64,000 bases of DNA. Source: Trissonchulus latispiculum (lineage: Eukaryota > Nematoda > Enoplea > Enoplida > Ironidae). Positions 12,723-25,100 of this stretch are shown here, in pieces. The stretch is from NCBI GenBank assembly GCA_030248195.1, contig JASAND010011333.1, forward strand, positions 1 through 64,000, given 5' to 3'. Under the pieces are notes generated by a model that was not told the origin of the DNA, searched no databases, and saw only the letters and a list, made by a program, of their open reading frames with translations. Within the stretch, counting starts at the first letter, position 1. Each line of letters opens with the position of its first letter. The translations under genes were made by a program, and so were the position numbers.

Positions 12723-12860
12723 AGGATAAGTTTAGAACTCTTCCGCGTGAGTTCACTCATCCAACTGGTGTGGTCCCCTGGCCGGGCAGAAACGAGCCAG
12801 GTCTCCAAAACACCAGATGAGAGAGTGAGGACTGACAGGAAATCCATTTCCGGTCTCCAT

Positions 12861-14011
12861 GTTGTTGTTGTTGTTGTTGTTCCTGGATCATCTGGTTAGG
12901 AACCAATACGATGGAGCGGGCTAGAGCCGCCCCACACCCCGAAGGAAGTCCACCACTGATACTGGGGCCTCCGTAAGGATCGAGAGGGATGGGTTTATCC
13001 CCAGGTGCCTGACCCGGGAGGGAGTGTGCGCAGGACAGTCGAGTAGTAGGTGCTGGAGGTCTTCAGATTCATGCCCGCAGTCCGGACATCTGGGACTGTC
13101 CGCCATTCTAATTCTATGGCGGAACGCTCCAAGGATAGTGCAGTGCCCGTTGCTTCGTAACTGGGCCAGCACAGTTCGTTCCTGTTTGGACAGGCCGCTT
13201 TCCTGGGAGGGGTTGGGTACAGATCCGTTGGCGTAGATGCCAAGAGGGTCGGAATTCAGGCGCTCCTGTCTGGTTATTTCTCTGAAATGCCGTTTGGTCA
13301 CGGCCTTGGCAGTCGCAAAGTCCACGCAGGCCTCTTGCTGGTCCAGATTTCGAGATGCCGCCTTTGCGGCTTCATCAGCCGCCTCGTTTCCGGCTACACC
13401 GATATGGGCAGGGATCCACTGGAAGGATATATGGCAACCCAGGCTGGAAAGTTCCACCAGTTTTCCCCAGATATTGTCCAGCAGTGCCGAGCCACCGCAG
13501 AGGTTTGCGGTCGACAATTTGGCAATGCTGGATTGGGAGTCTGTGCAGATCCGGATCTCCTTCCAGTTGGGATGGCGGTTCCGGAGAGCCCAGGCTAAGC
13601 CTGCATCAATAGCTACGAGTTCAGCCTTGTAGCTAGAGCAGACACGTCCGGCAGGGCTCAGAATTCGGTCTAGTTCTTCACCACTCGGCGCCGTGACTAC
13701 AGCTGAGGATCCACCGTTGTAGGTACCGGATTCTGCCGAGCCATCAGTCCATATTATAGTGTCGGCCGGCGGAAGACGATTAAGTGTCTCCTCCACCTGT
13801 AGGCGGACAGTTTCCGGGCTAGCGTTTCTGGGGGTGAGGGTCCTCAGCGTAGAGTAGAAGGTGGCGTTGGCGGCTGTCCAAGGCGGGTGGCTAGGCAGTT
13901 TCAGATTTTCTCGTTGGCACATCCGGTCTCCATCACCATCAACGTCGGACGGTCTTCTCTCCTTCCTGCCGAACGGGAGTCGCTCCACCCATTACCTGGT
14001 ACCTTGGGTGA
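12861..14011 (-). mobile_element. 5'-truncated LINE nested in LTR element (copy 2)
   Basis: Duplicate of the LINE at 6654-7805. The (AAC)7 tail is at 12861-12881, and the flanks GGTCTCCAT (12852-12860) and GGTCACCAT (14012-14020) differ by one base, consistent with a 9-bp target duplication. Confidence 0.65.
12921..13988 (-). CDS. LINE RNase H ORF (copy 2)
   Basis: Second copy of the 355-codon LINE frame. It differs by two residues seen by eye (H to P near residue 32, I to T near residue 231); the RNase H acidic residues and the C-terminal Cys/His motif are unchanged. The open frame is inherited through the tandem duplication and need not mean it is expressed. Alone it lacks RT and endonuclease and could not transpose. 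Confidence 0.75.
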   Translation of the reverse strand: MERLPFGRKERRPSDVDGDGDRMCQRENLKLPSHPPWTAANATFYSTLRTLTPRNASPETVRLQVEETLNRLPPADTIIWTDGSAESGTYNGGSSAVVTAPSGEELDRILSPAGRVCSSYKAELVAIDAGLAWALRNRHPNWKEIRICTDSQSSIAKLSTANLCGGSALLDNIWGKLVELSSLGCHISFQWIPAHIGVAGNEAADEAAKAASRNLDQQEACVDFATAKAVTKRHFREITRQERLNSDPLGIYANGSVPNPSQESGLSKQERTVLAQLRSNGHCTILGAFRHRIRMADSPRCPDCGHESEDLQHLLLDCPAHTPSRVRHLGINPSLSILTEAPVSVVDFLRGVGRL

Positions 14012-14354
14012 GGTCACCATTGTATACGCGGATATACAAGACCATGGGGTTTACCCAAAAATGCTAGCTGGAAGGTAAGCCCGTTGACTATCGACAACCC
14101 CGTTATATACCCACGTCGGCCAAGTAGGAGGATGTTGCAACCAAGGGGCCAAAGACCGTCGGGCTGCCTTTCAGCCGACAGCCTTAGACGTACTGTTCCT
14201 GCTCCGGGAAAAAGGTGCACGTGATCCCAGACGCATCGGGAACCGTTGGCCGTAACCGCGCCCGGTCGAAAGTATCCATCGATTACCACCAGACGCTTCG
14301 TTGTACTCCAGCGTGGGTGGATCGAGACAACCAAGTCAGCACGAGAGTCCTTGA

Positions 14355-14747
14355 CTACCCCTGCTGGAGGTTCGGAACTACCAAAAGGCTGTGCATCGGG
14401 TTCCAATTTATTAGACACAGGTCCAGTTGGCACTGACAAAGAATCGTCAGGGAGTTGCCTCCACCGGCGGCCAGAAATAAGCGGCATGGAGAACCCGATT
14501 GGTAAAGCACGATGAAGTTCATCGCATTCCAATAGATGATCCTCACATCCGTAATGCGGGAGGTTCCAATATCCACCAACGCTAACGCTATGACAGAGTC
14601 CACGCGAACCAGCACGTAAGGTGCTTTTCTTCTGGTGCGAACGTTACTCGACGGAGGCTGTAAAGCCAACAAGACCGCATTCGGAATCGCTTCGCATTCC
14701 GGTGTATGGTCAGCCAAATGCACCGACTCAAATTCCATAATTTCCAT
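14355..14747 (-). pseudogene. aspartic protease remnant (copy 2)
   Basis: Same region as 8351-8554. One extra G (14567-14570) keeps the frame open for 130 codons here, so the protease-like motif VDIGTS and the following sequence are in one frame. Function is unlikely because the rest of pol is broken. Confidence 0.5.
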
Positions 14748-15591
14748 TTGACGCGTAATTGTTCGTTAAAACGTCAGTCCTTCCATTCAATATTCGATCT
14801 GAGCGCCAACGAGACAGTCCCAATATGCTAGCATCATATCAACGACCAGGTCGCCCCAGTCCATAAAATAGGGTTGACCCTCGTCAACAGTTCGGATGCT
14901 GAAGGGATGGGTGTGGCCATCAAAATATCAAGAGATCCCCATTGTCTCTGATCCGAACAACGTAAGGTCGATTTCGGAATTGGAGCTAGAGGACCAAAGG
15001 CTTCCTGGTTCGCAGATGTTGCTTTGCCTGTAAAGGCTCGCTGACAGCTCTTCGTCATCGGGCGGTCCCCAGGGCTCGTGTCACGAGTCCGGGGCTTGCC
15101 AGACTTCGTGACACTAGCCTCTCTCTAAGCTGGGGTCCACCGGAAGATTCTTCTTAAGCATCTGTTGGAGCGGCGGGCATTCGGGAGGTTTGAACCCCAA
15201 TCGAGTTCGTCGATCAACATTTTGATGGTTGCTAGCGTTAAACGTGGCGGTATGATCCACTGCGGTTGAAAGGATCAATTTCTGACCGATAAGGCGACCA
15301 GAAGGGTTCCCATCCGTAATTTGGCCATTAGCCGGTTGATGTTGGTGGTTCCTTCATTCTCGCCCTGACCAAGCTGGTCTCATTTGAAAGAACCACCAGA
15401 TATTGGCGTTCCCGACGAAAAAAACCCAGGCAGCAAATTCATGCTACTGAGTTTTTACTGTCCTGCGTCGACTCCGGTAATCGTCGCCACGTAAACCGCG
15501 ACCTGGTATCATAAATAATGTTCAGCACCATAACAGACTACAGTTCATCATGGACAGAGGAAAATCCATAACCAGATGCACGTATGGGGCA

Positions 15592-16180
15592 TCACCGGGA
15601 CGACAGAGGTGTAAACCTCGTCGGTAGGACGGCATAGACAGCTGGGGGGAACACGAAGACGGTTCCGCGCCCCTTTTCATTCAGTTCCATGATGTTCAAC
15701 AAAGGACTAAAGTCCATTAATGTCCAATGAAAACCACCGACCTCATACGCTTCCGTCTGCCCCGATGATGACCACCACCAAAGCGGCCACCAGGGGTGCC
15801 CAAAAAATGAAGCCTGATTATTCATGGTCCAAAGCCCGAACGTAATGGTGGCTGAACCAGCAGTTGATAAATAGTCACGGTTACGGCGAACGAATTACCT
15901 CCGTTTTGATGGGCGGGGTTCGCTGTACCCGGGGTAATTACAGTCTGTTCGTTGTAATACCAGCAAATGATGGGACATTTGTTGAAACGGTGGGTATAGA
16001 AACGAAGACCCACGGTTGGGTTTGATGACGGGGGGTGCCCGACCGGCCGGTTGCAGTATACCCATCCATTGGCCACCAAATCTGATGTGTCCCATGAAGA
16101 CGGGGGTCACCCAACAGATACCAGTTCAAATAATTGTTCGATTCGGCACCGCGGAGACCGGAAAAAATGTCCAGGTCCAA
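15592..16180 (-). pseudogene. possible gag remnant (copy 2)
   Basis: Duplicate of 9400-9988; the same frames are present. Called only by position between the 5' LTR and the protease remnant. Confidence 0.25.
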
Positions 16181-16470
16181 AACCGATATCCCACCGGTTG
16201 GAGGGACTAACCACAGGAAATAGGTAAAATGACCCTAGTCATGGGCCTGATCGTTTACCAGGTTTGAGTTGGAATCGGCCAGGGACATTCCACATCACCC
16301 CCGAGCAAGCTGAGCTGACCAGACCGGGTAACCGGTCAACTTCTAATTCCAGATGTGATGGATCAGCCATATCTGCCGGACTTCCAGGTGGTGGCTCATC
16401 GGCTTGCACGTGGGCTGTAAAGCCAGTGCCGATTTCTTCTGATCCAGCTGGTGAACCAGGCCAATCCAGA

Positions 16471-17533
16471 TGTTCTGTTTTCCTGCAGTTTCCGATCAAC
16501 CGAGGTCGAATGGGCCAAGGCAGAACTGGTCGGTAACGACCCTGATCATAGGTGACCGCTGGGGTCACCTAGTGATTTGAGGATTGACTCCAGACCAAAC
16601 TGACGAGTAGACAGGCAACCCATGCAGCTTTGGGTCAAACACCCGTGGGCTTTGCCTTCGTAGTACGACTGTTGGCGAATGGCCTTTTCCTGCAGCTTCA
16701 AGGACGTACTGCGCTTCTTCATTCTTCACCCACCAATCGCTTCTTCTGAGGATCCAAATTGTGATATTTTCGTCCAGAAGATCAGAATCGGCAATCCCGA
16801 CTGTTGGTGGACCATGGTGGAGGTAACTCCAACAGATATTCAGAAAAAACCAAAATCGGAAATTATTGACAAAAATACACAATTGTTTGTACGTACGTAC
16901 CCCAAAATTGTTAAGAAAAATACCCTATATTGGTGAAAAATAACAAAATTGATTGACATATTGTATGAGATAGAAAAGGACCTAAAGTACCTGAAAGAGA
17001 AAATAGAATTAGGACATAAGACATGATTGAGAAAGTTACAGTTAAAACAGTTAAAAAAACAAGTAAAAAAATTATTAAAGTGAACCTACAATTTTTATTG
17101 TTAGCCTAGCTCATATCCCCAAAAATGTCCCTAAATCCTATCTCAGTTTGGTGGCCCCACTAAGTCACGTATACCACTCACACAATTGTATGTACATACG
17201 TACTGCACAAACACACCACAGCCTAAGAAAAAATGTGCACTAAGGTGAATACATACGTATAGCCGTAAGGCTGGTGGTGATAAACAGGACCCAGAAAGAA
17301 AAATCGATGAGTTGTACGTAGATAGGCAGGCAGGAAAAGACCAAGTAATTGGTCTGTAGGCAGCTGGAAAATAGCACCAAAGGCAGGAGATCAGGATAAG
17401 TTCGCGTAAGCGAAAGGAAATTTTACCTGTAAAGGTAAATTCTTCACCAGAGACAGGAAAAAAATCCAAAACTTACACGATTGAAAAATAGGGAGAAGAC
17501 CAGCTTCGACCAGTTTTCACCCTGGCAGACAAA
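16471..17533 (-). other. 5' leader region of LTR element
   Basis: Unique sequence between the second tandem copy and the 5' LTR. The longest frame (16882-16565, minus) is unrecognised. It is notable for GTAA-loop hairpins at 16818-16831 (5 bp), 17261-17272 (4 bp), 17401-17414 (5 bp) and 17422-17439 (7 bp), which would lie in the untranslated leader of the genomic RNA. Confidence 0.4.
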
Positions 17534-18196
17534 TGTAGCGCAGCCGGTGTAAACCGTTCCAAATCAGGATTCGTAGACCAACTGGCTACCCGACAAGTAA
17601 TTGTCCTGGGCGCTGCCACACAATAGATAACGCGCCTGGCCGTCAGGAACCAGGCAGGGGAAGCCTCGCCAATTGTTGTAGTTGTTGATCCAACCTACCT
17701 AAGCTAACCAGCTAAACCTAACTACCAATATAACAAGACACAATTAAATAAAGGGTTTAATAAACAGTACGTACATACGTGGGCGTAAGCCCTTACAGAC
17801 AGTCAAACCCATTTACACAGTACAACAAACACACATACGACTTACCAATACAGTACCCCAGGGGAGAGTAGGGGACCTACACGAACCCAACAAAACGGGA
17901 CGGATGGAGAAAGGGCGAACCCAGACGAGCCCTTTGTTAACAGCCGGACTGTAGGAGGAAAACTAGACGACTGATGTGTTTTAGAGATTTGAAGGGAGAC
18001 CCCCAAGTAGGCGGGGCTTAGGAAGACATACAGCGCCGCCAATACACCAGCCAGCGAATGGCTGACAAACACCTATGGCAATTACAATCAATACAGGCAG
18101 GTAAGCTGCCAAAGAGAACAGAAACCAGACGCGGAAGTAAATACATAAACAAGACACAACAGGGGGTAATTTGCATATATTACTCCTTACACTACA
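17534..18196 (-). repeat. 5' LTR (right end)
   Basis: Right-hand LTR, matching 516-1174 and ending CTACA just before TAGG at 18197-18200. Relative to the left copy it has about seven substitutions, a 3-base insertion near 17770 and a 1-base insertion near 17872. Divergence of ~1.1% dates the insertion as older than the internal tandem duplication (~0.2%). Confidence 0.9.
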
Positions 18197-18733
18197 TAGG
18201 GGAGCGTGCTCCTCCGCACTTCCTCATACTCCGGTTACATCCTCTACTGCAGATGGGGGCACCGCCCCCGAGCCGAGCGTCAAAGTGCTGATTTCCCAGA
18301 TATTTGTTCAAATTGAGTGGTAAGTCAACCTCTCCAACAGTAGGTTGCGGGAACCGGGGGGGGGGGGTGGTGAGTCGGGAGAACCCGAAAGTGACGCCAA
18401 CATCTACAGGTTATTCGAATATGTTGTCCCAGTAGACCTGGAGGGGGGGCGGTAACTGCTGTTTCGTTAACTCCTAGGACACAATCGCTGGGGGAACCCC
18501 CATCCACTCACCCCTGTGCCCGAAAATTCCTAAAGTTTGGCTGGGTCCGACATCTCGAGAACTTTCTCAGAGTCGCAAAAATCTTTAATTCACATTGCTG
18601 TCGACACCCTGGCAGTCCATGGGTGGCAGTACGCAAACTTTGGGGGGCGGATGTCCCGTCGTGGCCAACAGCCCTCTTACAGCGCTGGCCTGAAACCTGT
18701 CTGCAGCGGGAGTCGGAAACCTGTTGCAGTCTG

Positions 18734-18990
18734 AAATGGTCCTATCATCTATTCCTCCACCTCTAAGGGGGGATTGTCAAGAATTAATTTCAGTCGGGGC
18801 ACTGTTAGAACATTATAAAAGAGTTGTTTCGTCAGTAACGGATTCTTTGATAGATTTTATTGAAAAGGGTTATAATGCCATCCCTCGTGTTAACAGTAGC
18901 TCAGAAGCTTTTTCCGGGCAGAAGCTAATAAGGATGTTTCAGCAGGGGAGGCTTAGTACTGGTTCGGGTTCGTGTATTTTTGGGCTTTAA
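18734..18990 (+). CDS. unrecognised exon-like ORF
   Basis: An open frame of about 85 codons preceded by TTGCAG at 18725-18730, a possible 3' splice site. The translation has ordinary composition with helix-like stretches (GALLEHYKRVVSSVTDSLID) and ends at TAA 18988-18990. I do not recognise it, and no flanking exon could be tied to it. It may be a terminal exon or a remnant. Confidence 0.25.
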
Positions 18991-19247
18991 AAGTGCAGCT
19001 CTCGTTGAAATTCATTCAAATTTGCTACACTTGCATCATTGAGCCTCGAAAAGACACTAGAAAAGTCACGGCTTCAAAATTTAAGTTTTGAAGCAATTTG
19101 CTTTAATCCACCATAACTTCCACGGAAAAACGTATAATCATTCGGATGGATACTCTCACCAAGACCTACAATTTTCGATTCCTTACGGCTTAAGAGATAA
19201 CAGCGGAAATTAATTTTCGAGGTCTAAAACTGGTCCTATTTCGAAAA

Positions 19248-19397
19248 ATGCTATTGCAAGATTTCGACAGTTTCAACAACGCTGACCGTCGGTCAAGTAT
19301 TGTCCATATTTCTAATCCTAAAGCACATGTTATGCTCAAGAGAGAGCTATCTGCAGCATCTGTGCCTACGCGCAGCAACGAAAATGTAAAATTTTGA
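19248..19397 (+). CDS. unrecognised short ORF, 49 codons
   Basis: Starts ATG 19248 and ends TGA 19395-19397; the frame is open upstream to about 19193. The protein is polar with typical codon mixture (QDFDSFNNADRRSSIVHIS). No family is recognised; it could be a C-terminal exon. Confidence 0.2.
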   Translation: MLLQDFDSFNNADRRSSIVHISNPKAHVMLKRELSAASVPTRSNENVKF

Positions 19398-22116
19398 CAA
19401 TCACAACCAGATTGTTTTGTGCACGGATTTATCTCAACTCATGAAGTACAGACAATGCTTAAATAACTGCTTATAAACAGCACCAGATTTGCATATCACC
19501 ATCGACCTCAAGAAATGATTTCCTTTACTTGGTTTACATGGTTCTATGCGAACACAGAATGGCACGAATCCATGCAATCATGCAATCCAATCTAATATGA
19601 TTTAAAGATGGCATTGCCTTAATGTTACACAAAATTGTTTAGCTTATTCCAACGCCAACACCAGTTTTCCAATGGCATTCAGACACAGGCTGTATGTTTG
19701 AGTTCAAGCAAAAAGTGTACAACTTAATCATTTTCTTACACATGAAAAGGTTTTAAACGGTGTTTTGCAAACTGTTATCATGTTCGGTAGTTACTGTGTC
19801 CTGTTTGTCCTTATTTGCGAAGCTTTAGGCAAAACATTGCCCTAAAACTATTTACAACAATTCTTCGGCTGCAATCAGATAATTTCTCAGACTGATAACC
19901 AATTGGTTTATAACTCTCCTGAGAAACTTTGATTCCAGTCAGTATTGTCTAATCACTAGCCTTTCCACCGGTTCACATCGAAATTTATTAATTGCGCTCA
20001 CTCTACTGAATGGTCGTGAGCTACCCATAGGATTTAAAAAACAGATCGGTGAGCCTAAGTGGCACAGAAACCTGTTGTGCAGAAAACATCTGGCACTTTA
20101 TTCCAAGGAACTTTGCTGTATTTGGGTTGGAATTCTAAATAGTTTTGCCCAGGAAAAGGGGACTGGGCCGGTGCCAGCTCCCGAATTCTGGTGGCTGGGC
20201 CATCAGTGTGGTGTTCAGACTGGGAGACCCGGCCATATCTGAACGGGAGGTCAAATTTCACTGACCCCAGTGGAAGTAAATTTGGTTACCACTTGTTAGA
20301 GCGATTTTTCTTAGGGGTACCTTTGAAAGCGATATTCAACCTATTTTTGCCATTTTTTTAGTATAAAACAGCAATTTTTTAGCAAAAAATAATAAGTTTA
20401 GGTGAAAACGTCCGACGAAGCCGGGAAAAATTCTGGAAATTTGAGTAGTAAAACCTATTTTTTGGGCAAAAAACCTATTTCTTAACCTTGGGGCAAATTT
20501 TCTTACCCCTTGTAGAAGCAAATTCGCGACCCCTTGTGGGTGACTTCGCCGGCGGAAGGGGGGGGGAGGGTGGGCGAATTTACCCTCCCCCCCCCTTTCC
20601 CTCTTGTCCACCTGTGGACACGGATCCCAATAAGTTTAATAACGCTGCGTTTTACAACTGGCCATTTGACTAAATGGCTAAAATGTTTAGCCATTTAACT
20701 AAATGGATAATTTGACTACTATGCTTCGACATATACAATGTTGGGGTTCACTCCAAACGTTATTCTGCTATAAACGGCTAAAGTTTCTACACACATGTTT
20801 TGGTCGTACTTTTGGTTTTGTTTTTGTCGTCGTTTTGGTCGTTGTTTTGGTCGTTGTAGAAAAATACCATTTTTTGATCCAAAATTTCGGCAATGTGAAT
20901 TTAGCAAAAGTGAGCAAAGTTTAATCTGAGCTGAATCCAACGGTATAAAGTTTTCGCAGCCACGACTCATCTTGCGCCCGCAATAAATTTTCAAGCATTT
21001 TCCCTATTTCAGCTGATTTCTGGCGAGTTGTGCTATGTCGCTTGGATTTGACACAAACAGTGTAAACTAGCCAAAAACCAGCTAAAAAGGGAAATTGTTT
21101 ATAAATTCATTGCAGGCGCAATTTAAGTCGCGGCTACGAAAACCTATAAGCGGTCCTGACAATTCAATTGAAACTTTTTCCATTGAGTAAGTCGCGAGTA
21201 ATAGCTAGTCAACGTTGGAAAAGCGGCAAAGACCAAAAAATTTTGAAAATCAAAAAAAATTGAATAACTATCGCAATTTTGACGAAATTAGCTTATATTT
21301 GGGATACAATATGTTTGGGACATGGGCTAATTTTCCACCAAACTTGTACTAGTTCCTGGCATCTACTGATCTTCATCAGGCATCATCTTTCAAAACTTAA
21401 AAATAGGTTTCTTTTGACGAATTTTAATTTTATCGAATATATTTTTCAAACAAGAAAGTTCATGCCATGACGGTTCAAAAAAATATTGCTGCAGCAAAAA
21501 TGTACCGCTAATTCAGTATAATCAAACTATTTCGCTCTCTACATGTTTTGGTCAGACTTTAGTTGCAAATTTAAAAGTTTAAAACAAATTATTACTGTTA
21601 AAAACATATAAATTTTTCTCTTGTATCCGATCCTCTTGTAGTCCCATGGAAGCTTGTAACAGTGCAGCTTAGTTTTATTCTTACAAACGGTCGACAAATC
21701 GTCGTCCGGCCACTGTTGCATACGAGACAAAAATATAAGAGTTCTAATGCTGTTGTCAGAATAGAAATCAAATCCTATAATCAAATAATATCAAATCCTA
21801 TAATCAATAATACCGAAATCAAATAATACTTTAGAAGTTTGTTACAATGAAGCGATCATGGCTTGGGCAATCGAACTGATATTTTTCAGTGTTGAATTTT
21901 GACGGCTGAGGAGGTGATCGATATTTCAAAAATTTACCCCTAACCTTGGAAGTCTAAAATGTTAAAATTTCAAAATTTTAAAATTAGCACAGCCTTGAAG
22001 AAGTTTCTCATGCTTGATTCCTTAATTTATTCTTGTCGTTGTCTTTAATCGGCGTCACTTGGATGTTCTTGGATGAACTGACTGTATGTTTCAGTGTCCA
22101 GTTACATCCAATTGCT

Positions 22117-25100
22117 ATGATTAAAACGATTGTCAGCTTCTTTCTTTGCACAGGATTGGTCGTGCATGGTAAGTATTTGCGGGTGGTACAGTTTTTGTTG
22201 CATTTCAATCGTGTTTGGCGTTTCAATCCTAGACTGAACCATTCAATCTTAGCAAGCATTTGGCTACACTTTTAAGTTTGCCATAAGTATTCTTTAGAGC
22301 ACACTCGCATTCATATATTTCTACAGAGGTTATATGAGAACCTCCGACAATTTGACACAAGCATATACACGGGTCCGATTCTGGTGGAGATCTGCCCTAT
22401 AATTCGACAATGGTTTATACCCATGAAAGATTCCTAATCTAGAGGCATCAACCCCAAAATTAGTAAAGTGTGGCCTTTTCACTTTTTGACAAAAAACTTA
22501 CAGTACAGCTCACGTCAAATTGCAATTTAGGCGAAGTCGCAGAAGCAAATTTCGCGATATCTTTCGCGAAATGTCGTTAATGTATAGCGGCATTTCGCTA
22601 AGATCTGGCGACATTTTCCGAAATTTATCCGAAAGGTACTTTATTATTTCATTTTTATAAAAATACACTCCTAACAAATATTTAATGCCATATATTTTCT
22701 TACCCCACCCTATACCAACGTTGACATGGAGAGCGTGGCCAAACGTTGTCGTGCACTCGAAGGTTCTTGTGCACCCCAAACCTGCAAGTGTGGTATTCCA
22801 TTTAAGACAAACAGATGCCATAGTTATAAGGTTGTATAGATTTAGAAATATCCTTCTTAAAACTCCAAATATGTTCTGAAAATATACGTGCACTTCTAGA
22901 ATATATGATATTCTTAAAATATTAAATTTGAGTACACGATATGACTGGCAAGTTTCCGGCTTTGTCAGGTACTATCGAGAGTACATAATACATAAGAGTA
23001 TGACAGCTGCCATACTCTATGTATTATGAGCTCGCTAGATCCGATGCGCGCTATCGGCTGATCCCCCCTCCATAAATCAGACCCCCTCACCCCGCCCCTA
23101 TACATGTACGGGCTCCAAACCGGGGATCGGGCTTGTGCTTGTATATTTTGTACACGGATGTGTAAATCATACAAGATTAAACACATAAACAAATTGGGGC
23201 CCCTCAAGTTTAACATGTAAGTATACTAACAGAGACCCCCCCGTTTGGACACCGTACATGTATAGGGGCGGGTCTAGGGGGGGTCAGCCTATAGCGTGCA
23301 GAGGATGTAGAGAGCTCATAATACATAGCGTATGACGCTTGTCATACTCTTATTCATTATGTACTCTATTCTTGGTTCTATTCATGAAAATAGTTCATGT
23401 TAGAAAATAGACAACAAGATTATTGCGATGTTATATTTCGGCATCAAAAAATTTTACTTATTTTCAGCTCAGCTACTCCGCAATTTCACCCTATGTGTTT
23501 TGTGTTTCAAGTGATTTGATTTAACCAAGGACCAGAATTAGAGCAAATTAGTTTTCTACATTTTAGATACGCATTTAACACAACTTTGCATTCACTTTGT
23601 TTGTGTTCTAGTGACGGCTGAGATTGACGAGTTTAGGCCGGCCCGGCCTTTCGGAACTGAAGCGCCAGTTAGCATTAATGAAGCGAATAGATTGGAGTCA
23701 GAAGCACTTGAATGGATCACTGCAAATCCTGTGCTTACGCTGACAATATCTGATACGCAAAAGGGTTTTACCTTACACAACCTACATGACGATCTGTTTA
23801 TGTATGAGTAAGTTGGAAAGAAATGGGTACTGATGCAACTGAAAGAAATAATTGACACTGCAGCACCTCCGACCCGAAAAATTCGGGCCTGAGGTGGGGA
23901 TCGAACCCACAACCTTTGGCGATCTATGCCAACGCTCTACCGATTGAGCCTCCCAGGCACAATCGAATCAAGCTTAAGTTCGAATTCGTTCCCAAACTGC
24001 AGTGACGTTTTTAGGGTACTGCTGAGGTACGTGAAATCTGATGTTCTATGCAACATTGGAACAGTTGCATCCAAAACTACATTGAAGAAGAAACATGGCA
24101 AAGGTCGTTGTCCAATTTTATCATCAGTCGACATTATTAAACTACAAAATAGCCCTTTGTCGAACATGATTCGAGAAACGGGAATTCAATTTTTCCATCA
24201 GTCCGGCTGAAATTTGCACATGTAGCCAATTTATTCCGAATAGCGAACAGCGGTGATTAGCTTTCGACCTCGGGTGTTTGGTATAGTCCATACAATTAGA
24301 TTAGTAGATTCGCCGTGATATAGTATTCTAGCAAGTGTATTTTAAGTATTAGTTACAGTTCTCGATATATCTCGATATAAATTTGAATTTGTGTCCCTGG
24401 TCAGTACAATATTAAAGTGGGGGGGCGCTTCGGGTCAAAATCTATAGTCACTGATTTCGCTCATTTTCACTCGCTATATAGGTATATATATGTAATGGAA
24501 TTAATAAAATAAAATATTAAAAGTAACCTAAAATCAGCTTTAATAGAAGTTTCAAAATAATCAAATCACCGGGACAAATTCTCATGCCATGGAATTGGAA
24601 AGAAGAGCGAAGGTCATCATCATGGGAAGTAATTGTCGAATAGTGTCCAAGCAATAATTGTATAGATTATTATGTTCATCTAGCTAGAGTTGCCAGTATT
24701 CAGTAGAAATCAGGAAATTCACCAATAGGGTTCAAGGTTCACATTCAATTAAGACATTAATACTAGTCTTAAACACGATTTTAAGTTTAATTAAGTTCTA
24801 CTAACGCGTGACTACTAATGATACTAATCCAGGAAAGGTGAAGAGGGATACTTCAGCCCTAATCCCTTCGGTTTATCATCCCTTTAGCAAATGGAGTTGT
24901 TACCTCCACACGAAGATAACAATCGACAACTAAACTAAACTTAGGTGAATTGGTGAGTATCTCCCATAATAGTCAAGTATAGCCCTCCCCGTAAAGATAA
25001 TTTAATCACTAGCGCTCACATGTTAGTCAGCAGGAAGTCATAAACCTAAAACACAAAGTTTATGTGCATAATTAAGGCAAAAATTAGTCATAGAATTGCC

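Larger units (their letters stand above)
10273..16470. repeat. 6.2-kb tandem duplication, copy 2
   Basis: Direct copy of 4065-10272 in the same orientation, ending at TCCAGA 16465-16470, after which unique sequence resumes. It carries the same protease, LINE RNase H and RT remnants. Differences include loss of 15 bases at 14010-14020 relative to copy 1. Confidence 0.9.
516..18196 (-). mobile_element. LTR retrotransposon, Ty3/gypsy-like, decayed
   Basis: Two near-identical ~660-bp repeats (516-1174 and 17534-18196) begin TGTAG and end CTACA, and TAGG directly flanks both outer ends. A purine tract adjoins the left repeat when read on the minus strand, so the element is transcribed leftward. 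On the minus strand the remnants come in the order protease, reverse transcriptase, integrase, which is the Ty3/gypsy order and not Copia. All are broken by frameshifts. The span is 17.7 kb only because 6.2 kb of the interior is tandemly duplicated; without that it would be about 11.5 kb. A 5'-truncated LINE is nested between protease and RT. No primer-binding site starting with TGG is evident next to the 5' LTR. Confidence 0.9.
18201..22116. other. intergenic, mostly unassigned
   Basis: No recognisable gene. It contains G-rich tracts at 18357-18368 and 18440-18447, and a G/C-rich inverted repeat at about 20560-20600 (a G-run arm and a C-run arm around GGGCGAATT). Two coding-like frames are listed separately. 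Confidence 0.4.

Noticed and set aside
22510..22893. 127-codon minus-strand ORF in intron 1 of paralogue A
   Set aside because: Skewed composition, no domain, no splice or paralogue support.
23887..23958. Genuine tRNA-Ser gene
   Set aside because: Short variable arm, T at position 37 and a SINE-like relative make a functional tRNA unlikely, although the fold is complete.
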